From the NCBI GenBank assembly GCA_965232595.1, contig OZ246983.1, positions 1,984,001 to 2,048,000 of the forward strand: a stretch of 64,000 bases of DNA. Reading direction: 5' to 3'. Of this stretch, positions 33,015 to 41,380 are shown in pieces (position 1 is the first letter of the stretch; each line of letters begins with the position of its first letter). The translations under genes were made by a program, and so were the position numbers. This stretch comes from SZUA-309 sp965232595 (lineage in GTDB: Bacteria > Pseudomonadota > Gammaproteobacteria > Pseudomonadales > Azotimanducaceae). The notes under the pieces were generated by a model. That model ran no database searches and was not told the origin of the DNA. It was given only the letters and a program-made list of their open reading frames with translations.

Positions 33015-34880
33015 TCAGCCCTCCCGACGCTCGAAGCTGAACGGTTCCAGGCTCTCCTGAGCCCTGATCCGGAATTTGTGCCAGTAGCCGCCGCCGTAAT
33101 AGGCGAGGCTGCCGGGCTCCCCCTCGCCGTGACCGTTGTAGTAGGAGAGGCAGTCCCGGAGCGGCGCCGTTGCGATGTCTGCTGCCTTGCAGTGCTCGGC
33201 GTACTTGTCCTCTGACGCCTGATCCACGTCCACTACGTTGTCGCCTCGGCCCTGGAGCGTTTCCAGCATCCAGACCACGTAGTCCGCGTGGGTGTCGATG
33301 GCGTCGGTGAAGTTGAAGCTGCCGCCACCACCCTGCGGGCCGGAGATGATGAAGAGGTTCGGGAAGCCCTTGGAGTGAATGCCGAGGAACGTTCGCGTGC
33401 CGCCGTCCTGCCACTTTTCGTTCAGGGTCACGCCGTCCCGGCCACGGATCATGTTGAAGGTGGAGGTGGCCATCCACTGAAAGCCGGTGGCGTAGATCAG
33501 CACGTCCAGCGGGTACTCGACGCCGTCGTGCACCACGCCCCGCTCGTTGATTTCCTGCACCCCGATGGGTGCTGTGTCCACCAGATGCACGTGCGGCAGG
33601 TTGAAGGTGGGCAGGTACTCGTCGTGAAAGGTGGGGCGTTTGCAGCCGTAGGGGTAGTACGGCTTCAGCGCCTCGGCCGTCTTCTTGTCCTCGACGATGG
33701 CGTCCACGCGGGCTCGGATCTGCTCCATGATCCGGAAGTTGGACTCCAGCTGCGCGTTGATCATCTCTTCCGGCGTCAGCTCGCGCTCGTGCTCCTTGCG
33801 CTCCTTGAAGTCCGGGACCCGGCCAGCCAGGTAGTCGTCGTTGGCCTTGATGGCGGTTCTTCCGGCGGAGATCTTCGAGAACCGCGCCCGGCGAGCTCTG
33901 GCCCAGCCCGGCTCGTTTTTCCAGGTTTCGATCTCTTCGTCCGTGGTCGCGCGTTGATCTCTCACGTCGATAGAGGAAGGTGTGCGCTGAAAGACATACA
34001 GCTCTTTCACGGCCTTGGCGATTTCCGGAATCACCTGCACGGCCGTTGCCCCGGTGCCGATGATGCCGACCCGCTTGCCTTCCAGATCAACCTCGTAATC
34101 CCAGCGCGAAGTGTGGAAGGACTCGCCCTGATATTTCTGCATGCCGTCGATCCGGGCGAGCTTCGGCGTGGTCAGGATGCCGTTCGCGAGCACAACGTAG
34201 CGGGCGCGCATGGCGTCGCCGCGATCGGTGTAAACGGTCCAGCGGCCGCTGTCTTCGTCCCAGTCCGTGCGCTCGACCGTGGTGTGGAACAGGCAGTGGT
34301 CGTAGAAGCCGAACTTCTCCGCCATGTTCTGGCAGTACTCCATGATCTCGAAGCCGGAAGCGAACTTCATGGTCGGGAAGTAGCCCATCTCTTCGAGCAG
34401 CGGCAGGTAGGAGTAGGCTTCCACGTCGCAGGCGATGCCGGGGTAGCGGTTCCAGTACCAGGTGCCGCCCACGTCGCCGCCTTTCTCGCAGAAGCGGACG
34501 TCCGTGAAGCCGGCGCTGCTGAGCTTGTGCCAGAGCAGCAGGCCTGCGAAACCGGCGCCCACCACCAGCACCTCACACTCGTCTTCGAGCGCGTCGCGCG
34601 GAATCGGGTCTTCGGAGTAAACGTCGTCCAGGTAGCGGGCGAACTCGCCTTCCATCGCCATGTAGTCGGCGGCCCCGCGGCGGGCTTCCTTGAACTCCCG
34701 GTACTTGGCCTGCTCTTCGGCGTTGAACACGGCCCCCGCCGGCTGTTCCGGCAGGGTCTTCAGCGATTCGTCCTCGATGATCGAGTAGCCTTTGCCGGCG
34801 ATCTTCTCCGTGGCCTTCCCTGCGCGGGTGTTGAAGGTCTTCTGGCCGGTTGCCGGATCTACGCTGATTGCCGCCGTCAT
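33015..34880 (-). CDS. Flavin-dependent monooxygenase, Baeyer-Villiger type
   Basis: 621 residues. The FAD Rossmann motif is VVGAGFAGLLLWHKL (about residue 105), the NADPH motif GIIGTGATAVQVIPEIA, and between them lies the BVMO fingerprint in the form YQGESFHTSRWD (Y/F-x-G-x3-H-x3-W). The N-terminal extension of about 100 residues is typical of the longer cyclohexanone/steroid monooxygenase-like group. It inserts oxygen into ketones to give esters or lactones, using NADPH and O2. The substrate is unknown; with the esterases and P450 in this window a ketone-degrading role is plausible. Confidence 0.92.
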   Translation of the reverse strand: MTAAISVDPATGQKTFNTRAGKATEKIAGKGYSIIEDESLKTLPEQPAGAVFNAEEQAKYREFKEARRGAADYMAMEGEFARYLDDVYSEDPIPRDALEDECEVLVVGAGFAGLLLWHKLSSAGFTDVRFCEKGGDVGGTWYWNRYPGIACDVEAYSYLPLLEEMGYFPTMKFASGFEIMEYCQNMAEKFGFYDHCLFHTTVERTDWDEDSGRWTVYTDRGDAMRARYVVLANGILTTPKLARIDGMQKYQGESFHTSRWDYEVDLEGKRVGIIGTGATAVQVIPEIAKAVKELYVFQRTPSSIDVRDQRATTDEEIETWKNEPGWARARRARFSKISAGRTAIKANDDYLAGRVPDFKERKEHERELTPEEMINAQLESNFRIMEQIRARVDAIVEDKKTAEALKPYYPYGCKRPTFHDEYLPTFNLPHVHLVDTAPIGVQEINERGVVHDGVEYPLDVLIYATGFQWMATSTFNMIRGRDGVTLNEKWQDGGTRTFLGIHSKGFPNLFIISGPQGGGGSFNFTDAIDTHADYVVWMLETLQGRGDNVVDVDQASEDKYAEHCKAADIATAPLRDCLSYYNGHGEGEPGSLAYYGGGYWHKFRIRAQESLEPFSFERREG

Positions 34881-34991
34881 TCAGTATGCCCCCTGTCGAT
34901 CTTCGTCGATCGGTCCTGGTCCGTGGATGCGTTAATCGAGACCGGACAATGTACAGAAATTGAGCGGGTTGTGCCGAAGTGTGATCTCGAG

Positions 34992-37199
34992 CTACTCGCC
35001 GACGCCGCCGTTGAGCCGATCGAGTTGCCTGCCGATGGTCTCTGCTCGCTCGGCCAGCGACGCCAGCGCCTGATTCCAACCGGGTTGATCGGTGGGGAAA
35101 ATGTCGAAGACATCGTCCTGCAGGTCGAGCACTTCGGCCAGGAACATTGAGTTTGCGGATGTCCTCAAGCTGCTGGCGGGATCTCCGAGCGCCGGATTGG
35201 TGTCTGTGTCGGTGATCAGGTGGAAAATGCCGCACTCCGGCCTCGGGGTGGTGCAGTGCTCAACCAGCTCGGCCTTAACCTGCTGCTGATCAAGATTGAG
35301 CCGCATGAGAGCGACAAGCTGCATCAGCTTCGCGGAGCCCAGATAGCGGGTGCCCAGCGTTGGGTGCATGTCCCAGAGTCGCTGCGGGGAACCGGCGAAC
35401 ATCCGGTCGAAATTCTCCGCAGCGGATCGATTCAGTCGCATCGCCCTCGCCTCATCGCCTTCGAGCTTTGCCCGATTCGCTTCGAAGAGAAAGAAAATCG
35501 CATCGAGTTCCAGCAGGCGGTCATCTTCTGGCCCGAGCCTCGTTCTGAGTGCGTCCAACTCGCCGGCGGATCCGCTCAGGATCTGCAGTTTTGCCTGTTG
35601 CAGGCTGAGGCTGTCTGACTGGCTGGCATCGATGCGTTGCAGATAAGTCTGGGCATCCGCGTAGCGACCTACCCGAATCAACTGAGCGAGCAGTTCGCTT
35701 TGGACCGTGCTCGCGCCGGGATTTGCCGAAGTCCAATCAGAAAGCGAGTCGATGGCGGACTCCCACTGGCCTGAGTGAAATCGCATCGCGTAAAGGGTGC
35801 TGTGCGCCTGGCGCAGTTCCGGGTCCAGGCGCAGGCTCTGCTGGACGGCCAGTTCAGCGCCCTCAACGTTGCCTTGGAGGAAGTAAGGCAGGGCCATATC
35901 CAGGTGGGCGATGGGATTCAGCGGGTCCAGCTCCAGGCGGAACTCCAGCAGCCGGCGGGCCTGCTGCACGTCGTCTCGAACCAGCGCGAGGTAAAACGCG
36001 TACTCCTCCAGAGCTTGGGTGTTGTAGGGATTCAGTGCCAGGGAACGGCTGAAGAAGACGTCCACATCCGGATCGGTTGGCGTGAGGAGGTAGAGCGCCT
36101 CGGCCAGCGCCAGGTTGGTGTCCGAGTGATCCGGCGTCAGTTTCACACCTCTCTGGGCGGCCTTCAGCAGCTCCTCGCCGGTCCGGCTCAAGGCGTCAGA
36201 GGCGCCGCTGCCGAGCCGGTTGATCATCCCGAGGGCGATCCCGGCATGGGCTGGACCAAAGTCCGGTTGGCGCTTGAGCGCATCTCTGAAGAGCTGGATC
36301 GCCTGTGCTGATGCTTCCGGCTTTCTTTCGAGCAGAAGCGAACGTCCGGTCAGGTACAGCTCATAGACTTCCCGATCGGAGGTTTCGTAGCCACCTTCAC
36401 TGAGCAGGGTATGCCCCAGCTCGCTCGCGACCCTGCTCGCAACCTCTGTCTGCAGGTCGAGCAGCTCGTCGCTGGACATGTCGTAGGTGGCGCTCCAGAC
36501 ATGATGATCGGTGCTGGTGGCTATGAGTTGCAGCACTATTCGGGTCGCTGAACCTTCCTTGCGGACGCTTCCCTCGAGGATGTGCGTCGCCCCCAGCAGC
36601 TCGCCGATCTTTGGGATCGTCAGATCCTTCGGCAACCTGCTGACGCTGGTTCTGGAGATGACTCGAACCTGCTCGATGGTAGCGATGCTTCGGGTAAGGT
36701 CCTCCTGCAATCCGGCGCTCAGGCTGGGCCCCGGCGTCTGGCTGGAAAAGTCGTCCAGCGGCAGGATGGCGATGACGGGCACATCCGGCGTCGTCTCATC
36801 TGACGGGTAGAAAAACCAGGTCGCCACACCGGCGAGTGCGAGGAAGATTGCCGCAAGCGCGCCGATGAGTTGCCGACGGGATACGCTCGAATCTGCCGTC
36901 GAGTTAGTTGCGATTATCCGGTAACCGCGTTTGGAGATAGTTTCTATGTAGCGGGGGTGTCGGCTGTCGTCACCCAGCGCTCGGCGCAACTCGGCGATTC
37001 GCCGGTGCACAGCGCTGATCTCCACCACGCTGTCCGGCCAGAGCCGGTCCAGAATATCGTCCGCGGACAGCACCTGCCCATTCGCCTCGATCAGCAACAT
37101 GAGCAGGTCCATCGTCTTCGGTTCGATGGACACAGTATCTCCGGCTCGCAGAATTCGATTCTGCTGAGCGTCGATCGACCAGTCACCCAGCTGCTGCAA
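34992..37199 (-). CDS. Membrane-anchored CadC-like winged-helix regulator with TolB-like and TPR domains
   Basis: 735 residues from a TTG at 37199 that follows a GGGGAAGAGA site. An in-frame TTG at 37292 would add 31 residues but has no ribosome site. Order: OmpR/PhoB-type winged helix (about 1-98; VSIEPKTMDLLMLLIEANGQVLSADDILDRLWPD, RYIETISKRGYRI), one membrane helix (about 110-131), a TolB/FlgO-like beta-alpha domain (about 141-265; VIAILPLDDFSSQTPGPSLSAGLQEDLTRSIA), then a long TPR array. It binds DNA from the membrane and senses something in the periplasm. It is divergent from the three-precursor/peptidase/barrel operon, which it probably controls. Confidence 0.88.
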   Translation of the reverse strand: MQQLGDWSIDAQQNRILRAGDTVSIEPKTMDLLMLLIEANGQVLSADDILDRLWPDSVVEISAVHRRIAELRRALGDDSRHPRYIETISKRGYRIIATNSTADSSVSRRQLIGALAAIFLALAGVATWFFYPSDETTPDVPVIAILPLDDFSSQTPGPSLSAGLQEDLTRSIATIEQVRVISRTSVSRLPKDLTIPKIGELLGATHILEGSVRKEGSATRIVLQLIATSTDHHVWSATYDMSSDELLDLQTEVASRVASELGHTLLSEGGYETSDREVYELYLTGRSLLLERKPEASAQAIQLFRDALKRQPDFGPAHAGIALGMINRLGSGASDALSRTGEELLKAAQRGVKLTPDHSDTNLALAEALYLLTPTDPDVDVFFSRSLALNPYNTQALEEYAFYLALVRDDVQQARRLLEFRLELDPLNPIAHLDMALPYFLQGNVEGAELAVQQSLRLDPELRQAHSTLYAMRFHSGQWESAIDSLSDWTSANPGASTVQSELLAQLIRVGRYADAQTYLQRIDASQSDSLSLQQAKLQILSGSAGELDALRTRLGPEDDRLLELDAIFFLFEANRAKLEGDEARAMRLNRSAAENFDRMFAGSPQRLWDMHPTLGTRYLGSAKLMQLVALMRLNLDQQQVKAELVEHCTTPRPECGIFHLITDTDTNPALGDPASSLRTSANSMFLAEVLDLQDDVFDIFPTDQPGWNQALASLAERAETIGRQLDRLNGGVGE

Positions 37200-37399
37200 G
37201 GTTGTCTCTTCCCCAGGTACAGCAGCCGAATGTAGCTTGGCTGAGTTTGAGCCGGCAAATCGACTCTTGTAAGCGCTCTCCGATAGCGACAATTTTTTTG
37301 ACAGAAAGAGAAGCCGAAGAAAAAACGAAAGTTCTCCGAAGGCCTTTCAAGCCGGTGCTGGCACAGACTGATGCTCTTTCAGTGGGAGAGGTAAGTGCA
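37200..37399 (+). promoter_or_regulatory. Divergent control region of the Fap-like operon
   Basis: A perfect -35 hexamer TTGACA lies at 37298-37303 on the plus strand. The position 17 bp further on holds only an A-rich weak -10 (AAAAAC), suggesting activator dependence, in keeping with the divergent winged-helix regulator. If the regulator starts at 37292, only 107 bp separate the two genes. Confidence 0.35.
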
Positions 37400-38596
37400 A
37401 TGAATCAGTTAGCAGCACGACTGGCATTCCTGGTGGCGGGGCTCCTGGTCCTGAGCGGTCAGGCCCGGGCCGAGCCGGTAGCTTTGATCGACGGCGAGCT
37501 CGATCGCATCACCGCAGGATCTGAACATCCCGCTCCGAATGGAGGTGCCATTATCGGCAACGGGGGTAGCGCCGTGCTGGAGTCTACCGGTGAGGTGTCG
37601 ATCGACGATGGCGCACAGGCGGATGTCGCCGCCCTGAACCTGGTGAACAGCTCAGAAAGCACGGTCGCAAACGGCGTCAACGTGTTCGATGGCCGCATCG
37701 ATCAGGATGGGGAGCTGTCGGCGGTGACGACCAATCTGGAACAGGCGAACGTGATCAGCCAGGATCAACGACGCCTGTCCGCTCTTCCCTCCTATGGGAG
37801 AGGCGCTAATACGCTGACGACGTCGACCGACGCAGGAAGTTCTAACAGCGACACGACCAGCGTTCTGTACGACCAGGTAATTGATCTCGAGCGGACAACC
37901 GTGACCGACTCGGCAACCACGCAAGGTTCCTACGATCGGTCCGGCGCACCGACACTGCGGATTCAAGCGGAGCTGGACGACATCGCTTCCTACGAGGCCG
38001 AGTTCAATGCCCCCAGCGCAAGCAACTCCGTGGGCGTTGTGTTTAACGGCGAGATCGACATTGGCATCGACAGCGGCAGCCTGGAGGCAACGCTCAGCCG
38101 CACGTCAGAGGAAGATGGAACGACCAGCGGTCTCGATCTTGGGCTCGTGATGGATCTGCCGACACTGGACATCGAGTTCGATGCGATGGGCTGTGTGGCC
38201 CTGAACGGGAACTGCACCATCGATGGCAGCCGGACCGAATCTACCGATGAGATCAGCGACCACTCGACCTTGAGCACCAGCGACGAGAGCACGTCGGAGT
38301 CCGCTACCTGGGCGCGCAGCGAGTCTGAGGTGGTTAATGCCGCCTTTGAACTTCAGGATGCACAGGCGGAGTACATCGTCGTCGATGAATCCGAGCTCAG
38401 CGTGAATGCCGGGTATCTGGTGCACATTGCTGGTGGTGCGCAATCCGGTCTGCGAGCCATGAACGTCGTGAACGCCGCAGGAAGTGCGGTCGCGAACGGC
38501 GTGAACGTCTCCACGCAGCGGACCGGTGGCAACCTGACAGCAGGTGGTCCGGCACTCACCATCAATCAGACGAACACCATCATTCACAGTCGCTGA
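37400..38596 (+). CDS. Secreted precursor A of a Fap-like system, two amyloid-like modules
   Basis: 398 residues from the ATG at 37400 (GGGAGAGG site). A Sec signal ends at about Ala24 (QARA/EPV). Residues 28-40 carry a double-glycine-like leader, ALIDGELDRITAG. Module 1 (71-119) has GAQADVAALNLVNSSESTVANGVNVF and ends EQANVI; module 2 (345-394) has GAQSGLRAMNVVNAAGSAVANGVNV and ends NQTNTI. Between them is a Ser/Thr/Asp-rich, nearly Lys-free region with beta-type sequence and one CVALNGNC pair. No family is recognised. Secretion through the FapF-like barrel after cleavage by the operon's C39-like peptidase is inferred. It is the first gene of the operon. Confidence 0.82.
   Translation: MNQLAARLAFLVAGLLVLSGQARAEPVALIDGELDRITAGSEHPAPNGGAIIGNGGSAVLESTGEVSIDDGAQADVAALNLVNSSESTVANGVNVFDGRIDQDGELSAVTTNLEQANVISQDQRRLSALPSYGRGANTLTTSTDAGSSNSDTTSVLYDQVIDLERTTVTDSATTQGSYDRSGAPTLRIQAELDDIASYEAEFNAPSASNSVGVVFNGEIDIGIDSGSLEATLSRTSEEDGTTSGLDLGLVMDLPTLDIEFDAMGCVALNGNCTIDGSRTESTDEISDHSTLSTSDESTSESATWARSESEVVNAAFELQDAQAEYIVVDESELSVNAGYLVHIAGGAQSGLRAMNVVNAAGSAVANGVNVSTQRTGGNLTAGGPALTINQTNTIIHSR
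37610..37756 (+). repeat. Asn/Gln-rich module, copy 1 (precursor A, N-terminal)
   Basis: Encodes GAQADVAALNLVNSSESTVANGVNVF, then a 16-residue link and EQANVI. Shared pattern over all five copies: (G)xAQxxx(A/L)LN/SxxNxxxxxxxxNGVNV, a linker of about 12-22 residues, QxNxI. Confidence 0.7.
38432..38593 (+). repeat. Asn/Gln-rich module, copy 2 (precursor A, C-terminal)
   Basis: Encodes GGAQSGLRAMNVVNAAGSAVANGVNV, a Gly/Thr-rich link, and NQTNTIIHSR at the very C-terminus of precursor A. Confidence 0.75.
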
Positions 38597-38604
38597 AGAA
38601 CCGG

Positions 38605-40302
38605 ATGATGCGATTGGGACTTGTGACACTGATGGTGTTCAGCGTGCAGGCGCCCGCAGCCGAGGCGCCTAAGGCGTTGACTGATGCGCGCCTTGCCGCC
38701 GTCACCGCAGCGGGCGTCACCGAAGCATCGACAGGCTCAGCCGATCAAGGGCCACTGTTGATCGCGGATGAAGCACGCGTGCAGGTTCGTTTCGAAGACC
38801 GTGTCACGGTGGGTGAAGGCCAGCGTGATCTCCAGGCTGCCAGCCTCAGCAACCTGTCCGGTGGCCTGTTGCAACAGGGCGTGAACGTGTTTGATGCATC
38901 AACACGGCTCGGCTCCATTGAATCTGTAGAAGCGCGCGCCGAGCAGATCAACACCCTGGAGGCAGCGCTCGGCCGTGTCGGCTCGCTGGCTGGATTCGCG
39001 GCAGAAGCAGCAACTTCGGTGCAGACAGAATCCTCTTATGAGCAAGGCAGACGAACCTGGAGCAGCACCGCGACATTTCAGGTGGATCGACGCGAGGCTG
39101 AGCAGGTGAGCCACACCGAGCTGGACGTTCAGGTGGCGGCGGTTCCCGCCTTGGGACCCATCGAGGTGGATCTCAGTCAGGCAGGAAACAACCTGCTCGT
39201 GCCCGACTTCACGGTCGATCTGCCTGACTTTCGAGTCGACACCATGATCTACGACAGAAGCCCGGTGGAAGAGATCGTGGACCTGCTGTTTCCGCGGGAT
39301 GGCGCGATTGCCAGCGAAGTCAGCGGACGATCGCTCAGCTTCAACGCCGCGCATCTGGACCTGGGCAGCGTGCGCCTTGACGGGGCAGACATCGTCATCG
39401 GGCCGTCAACACTGAGCCTGCCCGGCTTCAGCATCGGGGACGTGACCCTCGGTACTGAGGTCTGTCGCCTGTTCAACTGCTCAGAGCCTTCGATTCGAAT
39501 TGGTCAGGTCACTTTTGAGGACTCTCGCATCGAGCTTGCGGAGACTCGCTTTGCTGGCGCAAACCCGATCCCGGGCATCACCGGCTTCGGCGCCGGCTTT
39601 GCCATGGTGGGCAGTGGTCGAATCTCTGCGGAAGACGGCCTGGCAAGCGTTCAGGCCGATCTGCAGTTGCCGCTGGACGAACTGCTTGCGGGTGCGGGTG
39701 CTGTTCGGTTTGTGGTGCCCTGGGCGGGCATTCAGGTCTTTGAGGGTGATGGATTGACAGATTTGGATGACGGCGTTGACGATCTGATCAGCCTGTTGCC
39801 CTTCTGGAGTGGGCTGCCGAGCCTTGAGCTCAGCCTGGATCTCGAAGTACCGATTACCTTCCCCGATGGCTTCACCGGTGAGTTTGAGGGGGCTATCTGC
39901 CTCTCGCAGGAAGACTGCGGCGAGATGCAGGCCTCTTCGGCGCTCGAGGAGCATCGTGAGCAGTCCCGCAGAGACCTCACCGATTCAGGTTCTGACGAGT
40001 GGGTGCAGTGGCACGACGTGACCATCGCCACCTCGTCAGCGGCGGTCAGCCTGGAGGCAGCCGCTGCGGATGTGATTGTGCTGGACGACGCGAAGCTCGA
40101 GCAGTCGGAGTACCGAATCGTTGCGCTTACGGGTGAAGCGCAGCGGGGCCTGCGGTTGCTGAACGGCATCAACGCCGCAGTCGCAGAGATTGGCAACGGC
40201 CTGAACGTCATGCGTTTTTCTTCCGGTTCCACCGCCAGAGCCAGCGGCAACACGCAACTCCGGCAACAGAACCAGATTTCACAGATCGGTCGGTTTCGAT
40301 GA
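38605..40302 (+). CDS. Secreted precursor B of a Fap-like system, two amyloid-like modules
   Basis: 565 residues, starting at either of two adjacent ATGs (38605/38608), 8 bp after precursor A. The signal peptide ends near PAAEA (residue 21). The leader-like motif KALTDARLAAVTAAG (23-37) follows at once. Module 1 (70-118) includes LQAASLSNLSGGLLQQGVNVF and EQINTL; module 2 (509-558) includes EAQRGLRLLNGINAAVAEIGNGLNV and RQQNQI near the C-terminus. The 390-residue middle is beta-rich and unlike any family I know, with one CRLFNC pair and a CLSQEDC pair. It is the largest substrate, and a structural or adhesive role at the cell surface is inferred. Confidence 0.8.
   Translation: MMRLGLVTLMVFSVQAPAAEAPKALTDARLAAVTAAGVTEASTGSADQGPLLIADEARVQVRFEDRVTVGEGQRDLQAASLSNLSGGLLQQGVNVFDASTRLGSIESVEARAEQINTLEAALGRVGSLAGFAAEAATSVQTESSYEQGRRTWSSTATFQVDRREAEQVSHTELDVQVAAVPALGPIEVDLSQAGNNLLVPDFTVDLPDFRVDTMIYDRSPVEEIVDLLFPRDGAIASEVSGRSLSFNAAHLDLGSVRLDGADIVIGPSTLSLPGFSIGDVTLGTEVCRLFNCSEPSIRIGQVTFEDSRIELAETRFAGANPIPGITGFGAGFAMVGSGRISAEDGLASVQADLQLPLDELLAGAGAVRFVVPWAGIQVFEGDGLTDLDDGVDDLISLLPFWSGLPSLELSLDLEVPITFPDGFTGEFEGAICLSQEDCGEMQASSALEEHREQSRRDLTDSGSDEWVQWHDVTIATSSAAVSLEAAAADVIVLDDAKLEQSEYRIVALTGEAQRGLRLLNGINAAVAEIGNGLNVMRFSSGSTARASGNTQLRQQNQISQIGRFR
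38812..38958 (+). repeat. Asn/Gln-rich module, copy 3 (precursor B, N-terminal)
   Basis: Encodes GEGQRDLQAASLSNLSGGLL, then QQGVNVFDAS, a link, and AEQINTL. It is the most diverged copy at the N-terminal side (SLSNLSG for LNxVNA) but keeps GVNVFDxx exactly as in copy 1. Confidence 0.65.
40129..40299 (+). repeat. Asn/Gln-rich module, copy 4 (precursor B, C-terminal)
   Basis: Encodes TGEAQRGLRLLNGINAAVAE, then IGNGLNV, a Ser/Ala/Gly link, and LRQQNQISQIGRFR at the C-terminus. It parallels copy 2 in position. Confidence 0.72.
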
Positions 40303-40703
40303 GCGGCGTGGCACCCAATCGAACCCGGATGCTCGCGGTGTTTGCCTTCGGTGTGCTCGCTGCGGGCGCAGCGTCTGCTGGCGAACCGCGACTGCTGGCA
40401 GACGAGGAGCTTGCGGAGATCAGCGTCGGGAGCCAGGCGCCAGTCTCTCTGCACTATGCCCGAACGACTCGGGCGGGCACGCAGGTAGCAGCGGAAGGGA
40501 GCTTCGGCGTGATCGATGCGGCGAGCCAGGGGGTCGGAAACTCCGTGCTGTGGCTGGGTGACGGCGCGCAGGGGCAGCTTAACTCTCTGATCAACGTGAA
40601 CGCGGTGAACTCGGAAGTAAACGTGCTGCTGAATCTCAACATCAGCATCGATTCGCAGATCGGTACCTTGAACCAACAGAACCTCAATTGGACACCGCCC
40701 TGA
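40299..40703 (+). CDS. Secreted precursor C of a Fap-like system, one amyloid-like module
   Basis: 134 residues; the ATG overlaps the stop of precursor B by 4 bp. The signal peptide ends near AGAASA (27). A very clear leader-like motif RLLADEELAEISVG spans 31-44. One module (88-130) reads GDGAQGQLNSLINVNAVNSE, then VNVLLNLNISIDSQIGTLNQQNLNW, ending four residues before the stop. Its small size and Asn/Gln-rich end suggest a nucleator-like or minor subunit comparable in role, not in sequence, to FapB or CsgB (inference). Confidence 0.78.
   Translation: MSGVAPNRTRMLAVFAFGVLAAGAASAGEPRLLADEELAEISVGSQAPVSLHYARTTRAGTQVAAEGSFGVIDAASQGVGNSVLWLGDGAQGQLNSLINVNAVNSEVNVLLNLNISIDSQIGTLNQQNLNWTPP
40560..40688 (+). 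repeat. Asn/Gln-rich module, copy 5 (precursor C)
   Basis: Encodes GDGAQGQLNSLINVNAVNSE, then VNVLLNLNI, a short link and LNQQNLN. It lacks the NG before VNV but keeps the AQ start, the LINVNA core and the QxN end. Confidence 0.65.
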
Positions 40704-41380
40704 GCAAGCTCATGCTGTGTTTCGCGTTTGTCGCGGGTCAAAGCGTCGCCGCGCAGATGCCGGTGCCCATCGTGAGTACGGACGCGCGCATCACCGTGCC
40801 GGTACGTTCGTTTCTATCCCTACGCGAAGAAAGGCTGATTCGTCAGGGTTGGGACATCAGCTGCGGAGCAGCCGCGTTGAGCACTCTGCTGACCTACGAG
40901 CTCGACCGGCCATTTTCCGAGGCTACGATTTCGCTCAGCATTCTCGCCAATACCGATCCGGAAGTGGTTCGGGCCCGGGGCGGCTTCTCTCTATACGACC
41001 TCAAGCGATTTGCGGAAGCTGTCGGGCTGGAGGCGGTCGGCTATGGTGGCATGGCGCTCGATGACCTCAACGCTGCGGACAGCGCCGCCATCATTCCCGT
41101 GCGGATCAACGGGTTCGACCATTTCGTCGTGTTTCGTGGTCAGGCCGCTGGCCGCATCGCCATTGGCGATCCAGCGTTCGGCAACATGGTGTTATCTCGA
41201 TGGCGCTTCGACGAAATCTGGAAGAGCGGCATCGCCTTTTACGTGCGTGATCCCGGTCGCCCGACTCGGTCGGTGGCCATGAACGGCATCACGCTCGGAG
41301 TGGCTGATCTGAAGAGCGTCTACCGGTTGATGCTGTCTCGTGAGCTGAACGGGACGTTCGTGGGTGTGCCGGGCCGATGA
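40688..41380 (+). CDS. Periplasmic C39-like cysteine peptidase (FapD-like)
   Basis: 230 residues from a TTG at 40688, inside the end of precursor C; an ATG at 40712 is a possible alternative but leaves a very short signal. N-terminal signal SKLMLCFAFVAGQSVAAQ. Peptidase C39 core: Gln53 and Cys59 in RQGWDISCGAAALSTLL, His145 in NGFDHFVVFRG, and Asp161 in IAIGDPAFGN, with normal spacing. C39 enzymes cut after double-glycine leaders; here there is no ABC transporter fusion, as in FapD of the Fap amyloid system. Its likely substrates are the three leader-bearing precursors encoded just upstream. Confidence 0.88.
   Translation: MDTALSKLMLCFAFVAGQSVAAQMPVPIVSTDARITVPVRSFLSLREERLIRQGWDISCGAAALSTLLTYELDRPFSEATISLSILANTDPEVVRARGGFSLYDLKRFAEAVGLEAVGYGGMALDDLNAADSAAIIPVRINGFDHFVVFRGQAAGRIAIGDPAFGNMVLSRWRFDEIWKSGIAFYVRDPGRPTRSVAMNGITLGVADLKSVYRLMLSRELNGTFVGVPGR

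Noticed and set aside
33288..35150. 620-aa plus-strand frame opposite the Baeyer-Villiger-type enzyme
   Set aside because: Shadow of a well-supported gene; no recognisable domain and it runs through the regulator/monooxygenase gap.
37352..37370. Sigma-54 promoter (TGGCAC...GC) upstream of the Fap-like operon
   Set aside because: The GG and GC elements are separated by 11 bases instead of the required 10, and the -12 part reads GATGC rather than TTGCA.
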